Positions 8,686 through 18,017 of a DNA stretch of 64,000 bases are shown one piece after another. Below the pieces are notes generated by a model, which made no database searches, was not told the DNA's origin, and saw only the letters and a list, made by a program, of their open reading frames with translations. The translations under genes were made by a program, and so were the position numbers. Source of the DNA: Rhizobium sp. BT03 (GTDB lineage Bacteria > Pseudomonadota > Alphaproteobacteria > Rhizobiales > Rhizobiaceae); the NCBI RefSeq assembly GCF_030053155.1, contig NZ_CP125640.1, positions 4,128,001 through 4,192,000 of the forward strand, read 5' to 3'. Within the stretch, counting starts at the first letter, position 1; every line of letters starts with the position of its first letter.

Positions 8686-8817
8686 ACCGGTTCCTCCACC
8701 GTAAGCCGCTCGGTTGCCAAAAGCCGGCACCAGCTTTCAGGGCTCATGCTTAGCGCAGACGGCAGACCGCGCCACCCGTTTCTTGCGAAGCGGGTGACGG
8801 TGAGGTGCTGGCGGCGA

Positions 8818-10035
8818 TCAGAGAGCGTTGAGAAGGGCAGGCGTCGCCCAGCCGTCTGCCGGCATGCCGAGGCGCTGCTGTTCTTTCTGGATCGCGACAC
8901 GGGTGCCGGAGCCGAGGATGCCGTCGATCTCGCCGACATCATGGCCGAGCGACTGCAGCTTGGTCTGCAGCGTCTTCATCTGGTCGTTGGCGAGCCCCTG
9001 TTCCGGCACGCCCTTGAGATAGGTCGGGGCGCCGGAAAGCCGCGTCCCGAAATAAGCGGCCGAAGTCGTGTAGATGAACGACTTGTTCCATTCGAGATAG
9101 ATCTTGAAATTCGGGTAGGCGATGAAGGCCGGTCCCATGCGGCCCTGTGGCAGCACCAGGTCGCCTTCCAGGTCGCCGAAGGCGGTATTGCCGTCGCGCG
9201 GCTTGACGCCGAGGGCGAACCATTCGCCCGCCTTCATCGTGCCGCCGAGGCCGGATTTCTCCCAGGGCAGGTTATCGGGCAGGGTGACTTCCTGCAGCCA
9301 GGGCTGGCCGCGCTCGAAGCCGAGATGCTGGATGAACTTCGCCGCCGTCAGGATGGCGTCCGGGCCGCTCTGCTTCAGGCGGACATGACCGTCGCCGTCG
9401 CCGTCCATGCCGTAGGCGATGATGTCGCGCGGCAGCATCTGCACCTGGCCGATCTCGCCGGCCCAGGCGCCGGTATTGGTGGCGGGGTCGAGATCGCCGT
9501 GCTGGACCATCTCGATGAGGGCGATCAGCTGCGGGCGGAAGAGCTCCGGACGGCGGCAGTCATGCGACAGCGTCACCAGGGCGTTGCGGGTGTTGAAATC
9601 GCCCTGGACGGCGCCGAAATCGGTTTCCATCGCCCAGAAGGCGGTGATGACGCCGGCGGGAACGCCGAATTCCTGCTCGGCGCGGGCAAAGACGTCGGCA
9701 TATTGCTTCATCTTCTGGCGGCCGATGTCGAGGCGGGCCTGGCTGACGGTGCGCTGGGAGAATTCGAGGAAGGTTTGCTTGAAGACGCCCTGGGCGCGAT
9801 CCCGGCTCAGAACCTTGGCGTCGATCTCGGCGCCGGCAAGGGCGGCGTCGGCGGCTGCCGCACTTGCGCCGGCGGCAACAGCATCCTTCTTGACGCCTTC
9901 GAGGAAGGCGGAGAGATCGCCGCCGCAGGGCGCGGCCGGGGCTGCGTCCGGCGCCTGCTGGGCGGCCGCGCCGCCGGCGATGGCGAGGGCAAACAGAAGG
10001 GCGAGTGCAGAGCGGCTTGCGAGCGAGCGGTGCAT
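8818..10035 (-). CDS. lytic murein transglycosylase (MltB type) with peptidoglycan-binding domain
   Basis: Cleaves the glycan strands of peptidoglycan to 1,6-anhydro-muropeptides in the periplasm. 405 residues from the start at 10035, which gives a signal peptide (SLASRSALALLFALAIAGGAAA). The catalytic block ITAFWAMETDFGAVQGDF with the acid Glu, followed by NTRNALVTLSHDCRR, is that of the SLT_2/MltB fold. The last 60 residues form a PG_binding_1 domain (QTKLQSLGHDVGEIDGILGS). It neighbours a GH25 muramidase gene on the same strand, about 80 bases away. Confidence 0.9.
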   Translation of the reverse strand: MHRSLASRSALALLFALAIAGGAAAQQAPDAAPAAPCGGDLSAFLEGVKKDAVAAGASAAAADAALAGAEIDAKVLSRDRAQGVFKQTFLEFSQRTVSQARLDIGRQKMKQYADVFARAEQEFGVPAGVITAFWAMETDFGAVQGDFNTRNALVTLSHDCRRPELFRPQLIALIEMVQHGDLDPATNTGAWAGEIGQVQMLPRDIIAYGMDGDGDGHVRLKQSGPDAILTAAKFIQHLGFERGQPWLQEVTLPDNLPWEKSGLGGTMKAGEWFALGVKPRDGNTAFGDLEGDLVLPQGRMGPAFIAYPNFKIYLEWNKSFIYTTSAAYFGTRLSGAPTYLKGVPEQGLANDQMKTLQTKLQSLGHDVGEIDGILGSGTRVAIQKEQQRLGMPADGWATPALLNAL

Positions 10036-10116
10036 GGATGCGGTCCTTATATCAAACAGATTGCCGTCGCTTTCACAGAGGAATGTGACGGAAGCAAGAA
10101 ACATCAGAAGACGTTA

Positions 10117-10914
10117 CTAAGAATTTCTATCCTTGGAAACGGCGGCGACCCAATTGTTCCAGTTCTTTGCACTGCCGGCAAAGACATTGATATCGGTCGG
10201 GCCGCTGATGCCGGGAATGACGCCGGTCGAGGTATATTGCCAGAAGGCCCAGCGGCGGTCGGAATAGGTGACCTCGGGGTGTTTTGCCACCGAACGGACC
10301 CAGAAATGATAATCCTGGAAATAGCCGGCGAGATTGTCGCGGTGGAAATCGACCGAGGTGTAGATGATCGGGCGCTTGCCGTAATAGGCCTCCAGCCGGT
10401 CCATGAAACGTTGCATCTCGGCGCGCACTGTTTCCGGATCGGGACGATAGCGGCAGGTCTTCGATTCGGCGTTCCATTCGACGTCGAGCACCGGCGGCAG
10501 GCGCATGGCCTCCTTCGGCACGTTGCGGATGAACCAGTCGGCCTGCTGATCGGCTGAAGAGCAGAAATAATAGAAATGATAGGGCGCGTGCGGGATACCG
10601 GCGGCGCGGGCCTCGCGCCAGTATTCGTCGAAGCGCGGATCGACCCGGTCCTTGCCTTCCGTCGCCTTGATGAAGGCGAAGGCGACGCCGGAATTCTTCA
10701 CCGTGCCCCAATCGATATCGCCCTGCCATTTGGAGATGTCGATGCCGTGGACCGCGTTCTGCTGCGGATGCTTCGGGCCGAAGTCCTGCGGATCGGTATC
10801 CTTGAAGCGCGTCTTCGGCTTGATCGATGCTGTTTCGAGATAGTCGTGGCCAGAAGAGGAGCAGCCTGCCAGGAGAATGGCCAGGGGCAAAACGCAAAAC
10901 AAAAGCCGGCGCAT
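10117..10914 (-). CDS. GH25 muramidase (lysozyme) lipoprotein
   Basis: 265-residue predicted lipoprotein: MRRLLFCVLPLAILLAGC ends in a lipobox cysteine. The mature part is a glycoside hydrolase family 25 barrel with HGIDISKWQGDIDW, AFIKATEG, PYHFYYFC, PPVLDVEWN (catalytic D-x-E) and FWQYTSTG. It should cut the MurNAc-GlcNAc bond from the outer leaflet of the inner membrane or from the outer membrane. The start at 10914 is required for the lipobox. It is transcribed towards the MltB-type gene. Confidence 0.9.
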   Translation of the reverse strand: MRRLLFCVLPLAILLAGCSSSGHDYLETASIKPKTRFKDTDPQDFGPKHPQQNAVHGIDISKWQGDIDWGTVKNSGVAFAFIKATEGKDRVDPRFDEYWREARAAGIPHAPYHFYYFCSSADQQADWFIRNVPKEAMRLPPVLDVEWNAESKTCRYRPDPETVRAEMQRFMDRLEAYYGKRPIIYTSVDFHRDNLAGYFQDYHFWVRSVAKHPEVTYSDRRWAFWQYTSTGVIPGISGPTDINVFAGSAKNWNNWVAAVSKDRNS

Positions 10915-11039
10915 GGGCGTCCCGTCGTAACTCGAATGATCTTTTTGCCCCACAGCCTGACCTTCGAAAAAGACGAGTCGGCAGAGGATAACCCTCTTTT
11001 CACCATATCAACGTAAAAAATCGGTTAGTTTCAAGCGAA

Positions 11040-11714
11040 TTATGAGCGCTTGCTGATAATGGCCGCCCGCCAAGCATAGCCGCCACCGACGGTATCGAAC
11101 ACCAATCTCGCGTTATTTTCATGGGCTTGCGCTTCCAGGACCTCGCGCAGATCAGAGCGCGGGGTGACGTGGAATTTTGCAAGCCATGACTGCAGCATGC
11201 GGCGGAACCAGCCGGGCAGGCCTTCCTGCTGGCCGAAGTCGACGATGTGCAGCTGGCCGCCGGGATTGAGTGCGGCGATCGATGCATCTACGGCGCGCTC
11301 CCAGTCCGGGATCATCGACAGGGCATAGGAAATCAGGATGCGGTCGAAGCCGCTGACGCCGAATTCGCGCGGCGTGAAGGCCGTGGCGTCGGCGACGCGG
11401 AATTCCGGGATCGTCGCCTTGGTGGCGAAGGTCTTGCGCGCCGAGATCAGCATTTCCTGGGAAATGTCGAGGCCGAACAGCTTGGCGGTCGGGAAACGCC
11501 GATGGGCAAAGGCCATGTTGCGGCCGGTGCCGCAGCCGACTTCGAGCAGCGCGCCGCCCTCGGGCACGTCGAGATTGCGGATCGTGTTGTCGCGGCCGAG
11601 AAGATAATATTTGCGTGTCAGGTCGTAGATATGGCGCTGGTAGCGATACATGCCATCCATCAGGCTGGCATGTTCGCCGCTCTCTCCTGCCGTCTCGGTG
11701 CCGGCCTTGCTCAC
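11040..11714 (-). CDS. btaB: BtaB, diacylglycerylhomoserine N-methyltransferase
   Basis: Second enzyme of betaine-lipid (DGTS) synthesis: three SAM-dependent N-methylations of diacylglycerylhomoserine at the membrane. 224 residues from a GTG at 11714. The SAM-binding core is GGALLEVGCGTGRNMAFAHR, with LFGLDISQEMLISARK and FDRILISYALSMIPDWE downstream. The GTG overlaps the btaA stop by four bases (GTGA), a classic coupling junction, and pairing with the DUF3419 gene makes the assignment firm. In Sinorhizobium and Rhodobacter this pair replaces phospholipids when phosphate is scarce. Confidence 0.88.
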   Translation of the reverse strand: MSKAGTETAGESGEHASLMDGMYRYQRHIYDLTRKYYLLGRDNTIRNLDVPEGGALLEVGCGTGRNMAFAHRRFPTAKLFGLDISQEMLISARKTFATKATIPEFRVADATAFTPREFGVSGFDRILISYALSMIPDWERAVDASIAALNPGGQLHIVDFGQQEGLPGWFRRMLQSWLAKFHVTPRSDLREVLEAQAHENNARLVFDTVGGGYAWRAAIISKRS

Positions 11715-12955
11715 GCCTTCTTCCCGTAGATGTGGAAACCGCCATAGATCGCCGAGCGATCGAGCGCCGTCAGCTCCCGCGACTTCTCCTCGAAGTAATC
11801 CCACTGGTCGCGGATCGAGGGAGACAGGCGGCCTTCGATGATGCTCTTTTCGGCGGCGGTGCGGAAGATCACCCGGGCGCCGTCGCGCGCCGTGCGGGTG
11901 ATTTCCCGCCAGACGTCGTTCAGCTGTTCATCCGTCATCCAGTCCTGCGCGTCGAGCAGGATGTAACGGTCGCGCGAGGCGGCCGGCTCGCGGGCCAGAA
12001 GCTCGGTGAAGCTTGCATGATGGACGTTGACGCGGTCGACATTGGCGCGGATCACCTCGTAGTGCTCCGACTTCAGATAGGTCGGCAGCGGGCCTTCCTC
12101 TTCAGTGCCGTAGCGGCGGCCGAAGGCCTGCCAGGCGAAATAATTGTCGCGCATCGGGAAATGACAGGCGAGCTTTTCCAGGCGGTGCTTCAGCACCGGC
12201 GCGATCGAATGATCGGCGGCGAGGCTTGCGAGCTCGTCATATTGCTGCGGCGGAATGCCGAGGCCGAAGAGCGAGCTCTTGCGGCCGGTGATCCAGCGCA
12301 CCACCGGCTTTTCGAACAGCGGCGCGATCTGGTCGTCGAAGAACTGGCGCTGCTCGCGGATCGAGCGGGTCTTGGTCATCTCGCGCAGCTTGACGCCATG
12401 CAGGCGGGCAAGAAGATGGGCCGCGCCGATGAAACGGCCGAGCAGGCCGGTTTCGTAGATGTTGCGGTCGAAGACGGTGACGCGGCGGCGTCCGAACTTG
12501 CGGCCGTTCCAATAGCTGCGGGTCGCCTCGTCGAGCTTGGCGGCGAGATGCCGGTCGTAGGCGCGGCTGTTCGACTTCTCGTTCGGCATTGCCAGGAAGC
12601 GGACGAGATCGGCATGACCCGGCAGATGCTTGAAGGCGGCAAGTTTCAGGCGGTTCAGCGCGATATGGTGCGGGTTGAGATCGACGACGTCGATCGAGGC
12701 CGGCGCCTTGGAGAGATAGGCGAGCATGTTGCAGCCGCCGGAGCCGATGGTGACGATGCGGTGGTTCGGCTTCAGCTCCATCGCCTGCATGTCGAGATCC
12801 GGATCCTCCCAGATCTGCGGATAGACGAGGCCGGAAAAGAGAAGGCCGAAGAGACGCTCGGAAAAACCGTCCTTTGAAAAAGCCTTGTGGCGGAGAAGGG
12901 CGTCCTTGAGTTTCCGGTTCTTGCGGAAGCCGGCATCCGGTGCAAATTCTGACAT
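11711..12955 (-). CDS. btaA: BtaA, SAM:diacylglycerol 3-amino-3-carboxypropyltransferase (DUF3419)
   Basis: First enzyme of DGTS betaine-lipid synthesis; it transfers the aminocarboxypropyl group of SAM to diacylglycerol. 414 residues, the expected length. Visible: GLVYPQIWEDPDLDMQAM, the SAM site IVTIGSGGCNMLAYLS with VVDLNPHHIALNRLK, and the C-terminal RYILLDAQDWMTDEQL block typical of DUF3419. The AAGGTGA site lies just before the start at 12955. It overlaps btaB by four bases. I looked for a Pho box upstream and found nothing convincing, although the pair is PhoB-controlled in relatives. Confidence 0.92.
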   Translation of the reverse strand: MSEFAPDAGFRKNRKLKDALLRHKAFSKDGFSERLFGLLFSGLVYPQIWEDPDLDMQAMELKPNHRIVTIGSGGCNMLAYLSKAPASIDVVDLNPHHIALNRLKLAAFKHLPGHADLVRFLAMPNEKSNSRAYDRHLAAKLDEATRSYWNGRKFGRRRVTVFDRNIYETGLLGRFIGAAHLLARLHGVKLREMTKTRSIREQRQFFDDQIAPLFEKPVVRWITGRKSSLFGLGIPPQQYDELASLAADHSIAPVLKHRLEKLACHFPMRDNYFAWQAFGRRYGTEEEGPLPTYLKSEHYEVIRANVDRVNVHHASFTELLAREPAASRDRYILLDAQDWMTDEQLNDVWREITRTARDGARVIFRTAAEKSIIEGRLSPSIRDQWDYFEEKSRELTALDRSAIYGGFHIYGKKA

Positions 12956-13146
12956 GAGTCTGTCACCTTTTTAGCGTTCAGGGCGTGTAGCGCGCCACTG
13001 CTACAGTTTGATGACGTGGGCTGTGGGGCGCCGCTCGCCGGGAAGATCGCCCTCCTGGTAAAGTGATCGCGAGGGCGGCTCTTTTTCGCGGCCGCCTCTT
13101 TCCGGCGCGTGCGATTCCTGCTTCTCTCCCGGCATGGAGGAATGCC

Positions 13147-14571
13147 ATGCGATTTGTCCTGCGTATCCTGAAGGCGCTTGCTCTCCTTGTCGTGCTCGCC
13201 GTCATCGCCGTCGCCGGTTGGCTCTTCGTCCAGCCGCCGGAACTGCTGCGTGTCGGCGACGGCTATGCCGCCAAGATCGTCTGCTCCAACGTCTTCATAT
13301 CAGGCCGGGAGGCCGATGAGGTGCTCCATGACGATGTCCAGGCGCCCGGAAATCCGCTGCTCCGGCTGGTGCGCGTCGGCGTCGACCGCGACAGCGACCG
13401 TGTGACGGCCCGCTTCATGGGACTGTTTGCGCCGAGTTATGCGCTCTATCGCGGTGCTTTCGGCTGCACGAGCGTGCCGGACGGCAATTTCGAGGCGGCG
13501 GCGAAGGCGGTGCCTTTCGATGCGCCGGCCAGGGCGGAGGTGAACGAGGCTCTGTGGCCGGAGGGTGAGAGCGCCGGCGATCGGCCGGACGGGAAGATCG
13601 CCGCGCTGCTTGCCGATGAGAGAGTTGCCGGCCCGGCCATGCGGGCGATCGTCGTGGTGCGCAATGGCCGCATCGTCACTGAGGCCTACGGTCCCGGCTT
13701 CTCGGCGAAGACGCCGCTGATCGGCTGGTCGATGACGAAGACGGTGAATGCTGCGATTGTCGGCCGGCTGATGCTCGACGGCAAGATCTCCTTCGACGAT
13801 GACAATCTGCTGGCGCAATGGAAGAACGACGGGCGCGCCAGGATCAAAGTCTCCGACCTGCTCGGCATGGAGAGCGGCCTTGCCTTCAACGAGGATTATG
13901 GCGATGTCGCCGATGTGACGCGTATGCTTTATCTCGATCCCGACATGGTATCGCTGCCGGCCAACGCACCGATGGAGGCAGAGCCGGGCAAGCGTTTCCG
14001 CTATTCGAGCGGCACGGCGGTGCTTTTGTCACGCATCTGGATGGACAGGGTCGGCAATGCACAGGCGGCCTTTTCCTATCCTGACGACGCGCTGTTTTCG
14101 CCGCTCGGCATGACGAGCGCCGTTTTCGAGCTCGATGCGCGCGGCACCTTTGCCGGAAGCTCCTACCTCTATGCGACGGCGCATGACTGGGCGCGCTTCG
14201 GGCAGTTCCTGCTGCAGGACGGCGTCTGGAACGGCCAGCGGCTGTTGCCGGAAGGTTTCGTCGGCGCCATGCGCACCCCGACGACGGCGTCGAACGGCCG
14301 TTATACGCAGGGCCAGGCCTGGCTTGCGCCCGGCGGCTCGAATGCAAAATTCGGGCTGCCCGAGGATACGTTCTGGCTGACGGGGCATGACGGGCAGAGC
14401 ATGGCGATCGTACCGTCCGCCAATCTGGTCGTCATCCGGCTCGGGCTGACGCCGAGTTGGCTGGGCTATCAGCCGCAGACGCTTCTCAAAGCGGTCCTGG
14501 CGGCCTTGCCGCTAGCGGGAGCCCCGCAACAGCAGGCCGGGTCGCCACGGCAGAACCAGCCGCAGCCATAG
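13147..14571 (+). CDS. serine hydrolase of the beta-lactamase class C / AmpH-EstB group
   Basis: 474 residues with an N-terminal membrane anchor (ILKALALLVVLAVIAVAGWLF). The SxxK nucleophile is SMTK in PLIGWSMTKTVNAAIV; the second motif is YSS in FRYSSGTAVLL rather than YxN, and the third box reads TGHDGQSM instead of KTG, as in esterase-like and peptidase-like members. It is therefore probably a cell-envelope esterase or D-aminopeptidase rather than a drug-resistance lactamase. Start at 13147 has GGAGG six bases upstream. It is divergent from btaA and convergent with the SLT gene. Confidence 0.82.
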   Translation: MRFVLRILKALALLVVLAVIAVAGWLFVQPPELLRVGDGYAAKIVCSNVFISGREADEVLHDDVQAPGNPLLRLVRVGVDRDSDRVTARFMGLFAPSYALYRGAFGCTSVPDGNFEAAAKAVPFDAPARAEVNEALWPEGESAGDRPDGKIAALLADERVAGPAMRAIVVVRNGRIVTEAYGPGFSAKTPLIGWSMTKTVNAAIVGRLMLDGKISFDDDNLLAQWKNDGRARIKVSDLLGMESGLAFNEDYGDVADVTRMLYLDPDMVSLPANAPMEAEPGKRFRYSSGTAVLLSRIWMDRVGNAQAAFSYPDDALFSPLGMTSAVFELDARGTFAGSSYLYATAHDWARFGQFLLQDGVWNGQRLLPEGFVGAMRTPTTASNGRYTQGQAWLAPGGSNAKFGLPEDTFWLTGHDGQSMAIVPSANLVVIRLGLTPSWLGYQPQTLLKAVLAALPLAGAPQQQAGSPRQNQPQP

Positions 14572-14610
14572 GCTCGCAGTGCCGCTCGGCGGTTATCGAT
14601 CTTGGTCGTC

Positions 14611-15543
14611 TCAGTAATTGCCCTGGGCGATGTCGGTCATGCCCTTGCGCTTGGCGTCGTAATAATAGCCGCGCGCATAGAGGCGCACGGCATCGTCTTC
14701 CTTGCTGTCGGAGACGAGCCAGGCGCCGCGCAGATATTTCGCGGCATATTTGATGTTGGTCTCGGCATCGAAGAGACCGCCCGGGGCGCCGTCATACCCC
14801 ATGGATTTAGCCGTGTTGTACTTGATCTGCATGAGGCCGAAATAGCCGCGCTTGTTGTAAGCCTTCGGATTGTAGCGGCTCTCGCGATGGACGATGCGGT
14901 GGAGCAGCGTCTCAGGAATTTCGTAGAGCTTCGAATATTTCTGAATGAGCTTGGTGACGAAGCTTTTTTCGACGGTCGGCGCATCGTCCTTGTCGTCGTC
15001 GCTGAACATCGGCGGCGCCGTCGGCGGATCGATCGGCCCGGATTCATCGAAACCGTAGTCCATGCTGGCACGCGGCGTCGTATCGACTGCGGCAAGTGCC
15101 GCAAGCGCGCCGTTCTGCGGTGTCGCGGCAAAGGCAAGCTGGGTCGCCGGCTGTGCTGAGGCTCCCGGACGCGGCGTCGGCACCACGGACTGGATCGCCG
15201 TCATCTCGGGTGTCAGCGGGATTTGCGCATAGGCAGCCGGCTGCATGGTGAGATCGGCAGGCTGAGAGGCGGTCACGGTCGGCATCGCCGTCGCGGTCAG
15301 GGCAGGAGATGCCTGGGGAAGAGTGGCGCCGGCGACCGCCTGACCGGCTGTGCCTTCGGCTGTCGGGATTGCGGCAAGGGTTGCGTCTTCGCCGGGTTTC
15401 GGCATCGGCACCACGGTCTGGGCAGCTGTCAGTTCGGCCTGAGAGGTGTATTCGACGCTCGTGCAGCCGGTGATCACACCGCAGCAGAGCACCGTGGAAA
15501 CGACAAGACCGCGTTTCAGGCCGGACAATCCGATCGCTACCAT
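14611..15543 (-). CDS. SLT-domain lytic transglycosylase, lipoprotein
   Basis: 310 residues. The N-terminus LVVSTVLCCGVITGC has a lipobox cysteine. Residues about 25-190 are low-complexity, rich in Ala, Pro and Thr, with repeated TAxQxVVPxPxPG units (VVPMPKPGED, VVPTPRPGAS), a probable wall-spanning linker. The C-terminal SLT domain holds the catalytic Glu in LLHRIVHRESRYNPKAYN, then YFGLMQIKYNTAKSMGYDG and FDAETNIKYAAKYLRG. It resembles the domain of the secreted LT at 19745-20365 (GLMQIKxxTAxxMGY, LFDxETNIKY), so the two are paralogous in this part. Confidence 0.88.
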   Translation of the reverse strand: MVAIGLSGLKRGLVVSTVLCCGVITGCTSVEYTSQAELTAAQTVVPMPKPGEDATLAAIPTAEGTAGQAVAGATLPQASPALTATAMPTVTASQPADLTMQPAAYAQIPLTPEMTAIQSVVPTPRPGASAQPATQLAFAATPQNGALAALAAVDTTPRASMDYGFDESGPIDPPTAPPMFSDDDKDDAPTVEKSFVTKLIQKYSKLYEIPETLLHRIVHRESRYNPKAYNKRGYFGLMQIKYNTAKSMGYDGAPGGLFDAETNIKYAAKYLRGAWLVSDSKEDDAVRLYARGYYYDAKRKGMTDIAQGNY

Positions 15544-15658
15544 TCCGTCACTTTCGTGAAATCGCGCCGCCCCGGCAGCGTTATAAAAGTTACTAAAAAG
15601 CTTAAATCCGACGACCCCATTAACCTATTCGTGACATTCCGGCAACCACGGAATATTT

Positions 15659-16294
15659 CTAAGCTGCAATACGGCGATACCCGGCCGTCACGGCGCCTGC
15701 AGCGATCAGCAGAGTCCCGCCGGTGCGGTTTACGGCGCGCTGGACGCTCGCCTTGCGAATCAGCCCGCGGGCGGAATGGGCAAGAAACGCATAAGTGGAA
15801 GCGTTGAGGATCGCCAGCACGAGGAAGGTCGCTTCCATGATCGCCATCTGCCCGAGGAAGGGCAGGGCCGGGTTGAGGAACTGCGGCACGAAGGCGACGA
15901 AGAAGACGATGCTCTTAGGATTGAGGGCGGTGACGACATAGGCGTGGAGGAAGATCTTGAGCGACTTCTCCTCCGGCAGATTGTCGTTGTCGGCGATGGG
16001 CTCGCCGATGACAGGAGCTCGCCAGAGCTTGATTCCCAGCCAGATCAGATAGGCGCCGCCGATCCACTTCAAGACGGTGAAGAGGGTGGCGGAGGCGGCC
16101 AGGACCGCGCCGAGACCGAAGAGAGACGCAGTCATCGCGGTGAAGTCACCAAGCGCCACACCACTCACCGTCGCCAACGCCGTCCTGCGCCCATGACCGA
16201 GCGCATAGGAAACGACGAGCAGTATCGTCGGCCCCGGTATGGCCAGCATGATGGCGGATGCGGCCGCAAAAGCGAGCCAGGCTTCAAACGACAT
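15659..16294 (-). CDS. LysE/RhtB family exporter
   Basis: 211-residue inner-membrane protein with six hydrophobic segments, the normal size for RhtB/LysE amino-acid exporters. Family block IPGPTILLVVSYALGHGRRT follows the first helix, and TALNPKSIVFFVAFVPQFL is the second conserved segment. Substrates are usually homoserine, threonine or lysine but cannot be assigned here. It is a single gene, separated from its neighbours by 57 and about 115 bases. Confidence 0.88.
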   Translation of the reverse strand: MSFEAWLAFAAASAIMLAIPGPTILLVVSYALGHGRRTALATVSGVALGDFTAMTASLFGLGAVLAASATLFTVLKWIGGAYLIWLGIKLWRAPVIGEPIADNDNLPEEKSLKIFLHAYVVTALNPKSIVFFVAFVPQFLNPALPFLGQMAIMEATFLVLAILNASTYAFLAHSARGLIRKASVQRAVNRTGGTLLIAAGAVTAGYRRIAA

Positions 16295-16351
16295 GGTGTC
16301 TCCTCCTATTCCTCAGGAACAAGCAAAGACATCATATTAACCATCCGTCAA

Positions 16352-17563
16352 TCACGCTTCTTTGTATTTCTGGCCTATATTGTCCATGACTTCGGCAAAC
16401 CATGCCGTCGAAAGGTCAAAAGCCTTGCCGCCCTTGATGCGCGGGAATTCTATAGTGCGCAATTTACCGTTTTGCGCTTCATCGTGCCCGGTGACGCCGG
16501 AGACTTTGTTGAGCGCGCTTTCTACGGCGAGGTCGACCATGCTCTGGATCAGCCGGAGGTCGTCGCCGTTGGCCGGCGCCGAGCGGGCGAAGTAGCCCGA
16601 TTTCTGCACGAGCGAACGTTCGGCGTTCAACAGGCTGGCGAACTGCTTCTGGAACCAGGCGCCGACATTGATCGTGTCGATCTTCACATGGCCGAAGGCG
16701 TCGCGCTTGACCGTCTCGCCGGCCGCTTCGCGCTCGGCGACGATGGCGTCGAGGCAGGCGCCTTCAGAGACGAAGACCGTGGCGTGGCCGTTGCGGTCCA
16801 TGCTCTCCTTCAGGCGGGCGGCCTCGGCGTCGAGGTCGAAAGCCATCTCGGGCAGGTAGACGGCGTCGATGCTCTTCAGATGCGCGTCCATCATCAGGCC
16901 GTCGACATACTGGTTGCGGCTGGTGCGCTGGAGATAGGCGCGGGCGGTGGCGGCCGTCAGCCAGCCGCAATGGCGGCCCATGACCTCGTGGATGACGAGG
17001 GTGCGGGGGGCGGCCGTCTGTTCGTTGCCGACATTGTCGAAGAAATGCGCGCCGACTTCTGCCGCCGTCCAGGCGCCGAGCGACTGGCGGATCGGCACGA
17101 CGTCGTTGTCAACAGTCTTCGGCAGGCCGACGACGGTCAGATTGTAACCGTTGGCGGCGAGATAGGCGGCAAGGTCGGCGGCGGTGGTGTTGGTGTCGTC
17201 GCCACCGATCGTGTGGAGAATGGTGATACCGTCATTGGCGAGGCGTTCGGCGGCGACCCGCAGCGGGTTATCGCCTTCCTTGACCAGGCCGCGCTTGACG
17301 CAATCGGCAGCATTGGTGAGCTTGACGCGGCTGTTGCCGATCGGCGAGCCGCCATAACGATGCAGCAGCGGCGCCTTTTCGCGCATCTCGCGGGTGATCT
17401 CGATGCTGTCGCCGATGAGTACGCCTTGATAGCCGGACTTGTAGGCGACGATATCGATGTCGGGGGCGATGTCGCTGTAGCGTTCGATGAGGCCGCCGAC
17501 GGCGGAGGAAAGACAGGGCGCCAGGCCTCCGGCGGTCAGCATTGCGACTTTCTGCTTGGCCAT
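16352..17563 (-). CDS. pfp: pyrophosphate-dependent phosphofructokinase
   Basis: Interconverts fructose 6-phosphate and fructose 1,6-bisphosphate with PPi instead of ATP, hence reversible. 403 residues. Diagnostic points: the nucleotide loop TAGGLAPCLSSAVGG, IGGDDTNTTA with the second Asp (GGDD, the PPi signature replacing the GGDG of ATP enzymes), and GLPKTVDNDV with the PPi-type Lys. Active-site VMGRHCGWLTAATA is also present. Rhizobia use mainly the Entner-Doudoroff route, so this enzyme may serve gluconeogenic or reversible flux (inference). Confidence 0.9.
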   Translation of the reverse strand: MAKQKVAMLTAGGLAPCLSSAVGGLIERYSDIAPDIDIVAYKSGYQGVLIGDSIEITREMREKAPLLHRYGGSPIGNSRVKLTNAADCVKRGLVKEGDNPLRVAAERLANDGITILHTIGGDDTNTTAADLAAYLAANGYNLTVVGLPKTVDNDVVPIRQSLGAWTAAEVGAHFFDNVGNEQTAAPRTLVIHEVMGRHCGWLTAATARAYLQRTSRNQYVDGLMMDAHLKSIDAVYLPEMAFDLDAEAARLKESMDRNGHATVFVSEGACLDAIVAEREAAGETVKRDAFGHVKIDTINVGAWFQKQFASLLNAERSLVQKSGYFARSAPANGDDLRLIQSMVDLAVESALNKVSGVTGHDEAQNGKLRTIEFPRIKGGKAFDLSTAWFAEVMDNIGQKYKEA

Positions 17564-18017
17564 GATCCCTCCTATGGCGTTTCGGTGCGCGGTGTCAGCT
17601 ATCGGCGTCTCTCGGAATTCGATTCAAGCGACGCGCCTAGCTCATTGTTTTCATGCATGTCGTCATCCCGGACCCGCTGCACATTTCCAGGCGACATGCA
17701 TGAGCGCATGGATGCGGCAGGGAAAGGAGCCTGTAAAGTAAAGAATTTACGAAAACGCGCCTTTCTGCGGCGTGGCGACCGGAAGAGCTGATATAATCGT
17801 TTCAAGCCCGTTCTGACTGTCGCGAACTCTTGTGGAAATTGCCGGCGCGCGCGCTCCGAAGCGGAGGTGCCGGGCGCAGGAGGACGCTTTGCTGCGGTGC
17901 GACAATTACCAAATCGTGAAAACTGTGTTCGGCCCTACGACCAATAGTCGCCTTGCAAAGGCTACGATTCTTTGGTCAAGCTGTTTGGTATAAGTTGACA
18001 AGTGTGCGAGATTTTCG
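17564..18017. other. 454-base intergenic region with a palindromic repeat element
   Basis: Divergent region between pfp and the J-domain gene. It contains a 12-bp inverted repeat, TCATGCATGTCG at 17651-17662 and its reverse complement at 17692-17703, around 29 bases that include a CCGCTGCACA stretch. This resembles a short palindromic element I recall as common in rhizobial intergenic DNA. No reading frame with a ribosome site was found; the part nearest 18018 should carry the promoter of the J-domain gene, but no clear -35/-10 pair stands out. Confidence 0.5.

Noticed and set aside
7732..10557. Long plus-strand open frame across the DMT, MltB and GH25 genes
   Set aside because: Antisense to three recognisable minus-strand genes with intact motifs; low-complexity Gly/Arg/Asp/His composition typical of reverse frames.
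12956..13146. Pho box before btaA
   Set aside because: A CTGTCAC at 12959 overlaps the ribosome site and has no properly spaced partner.
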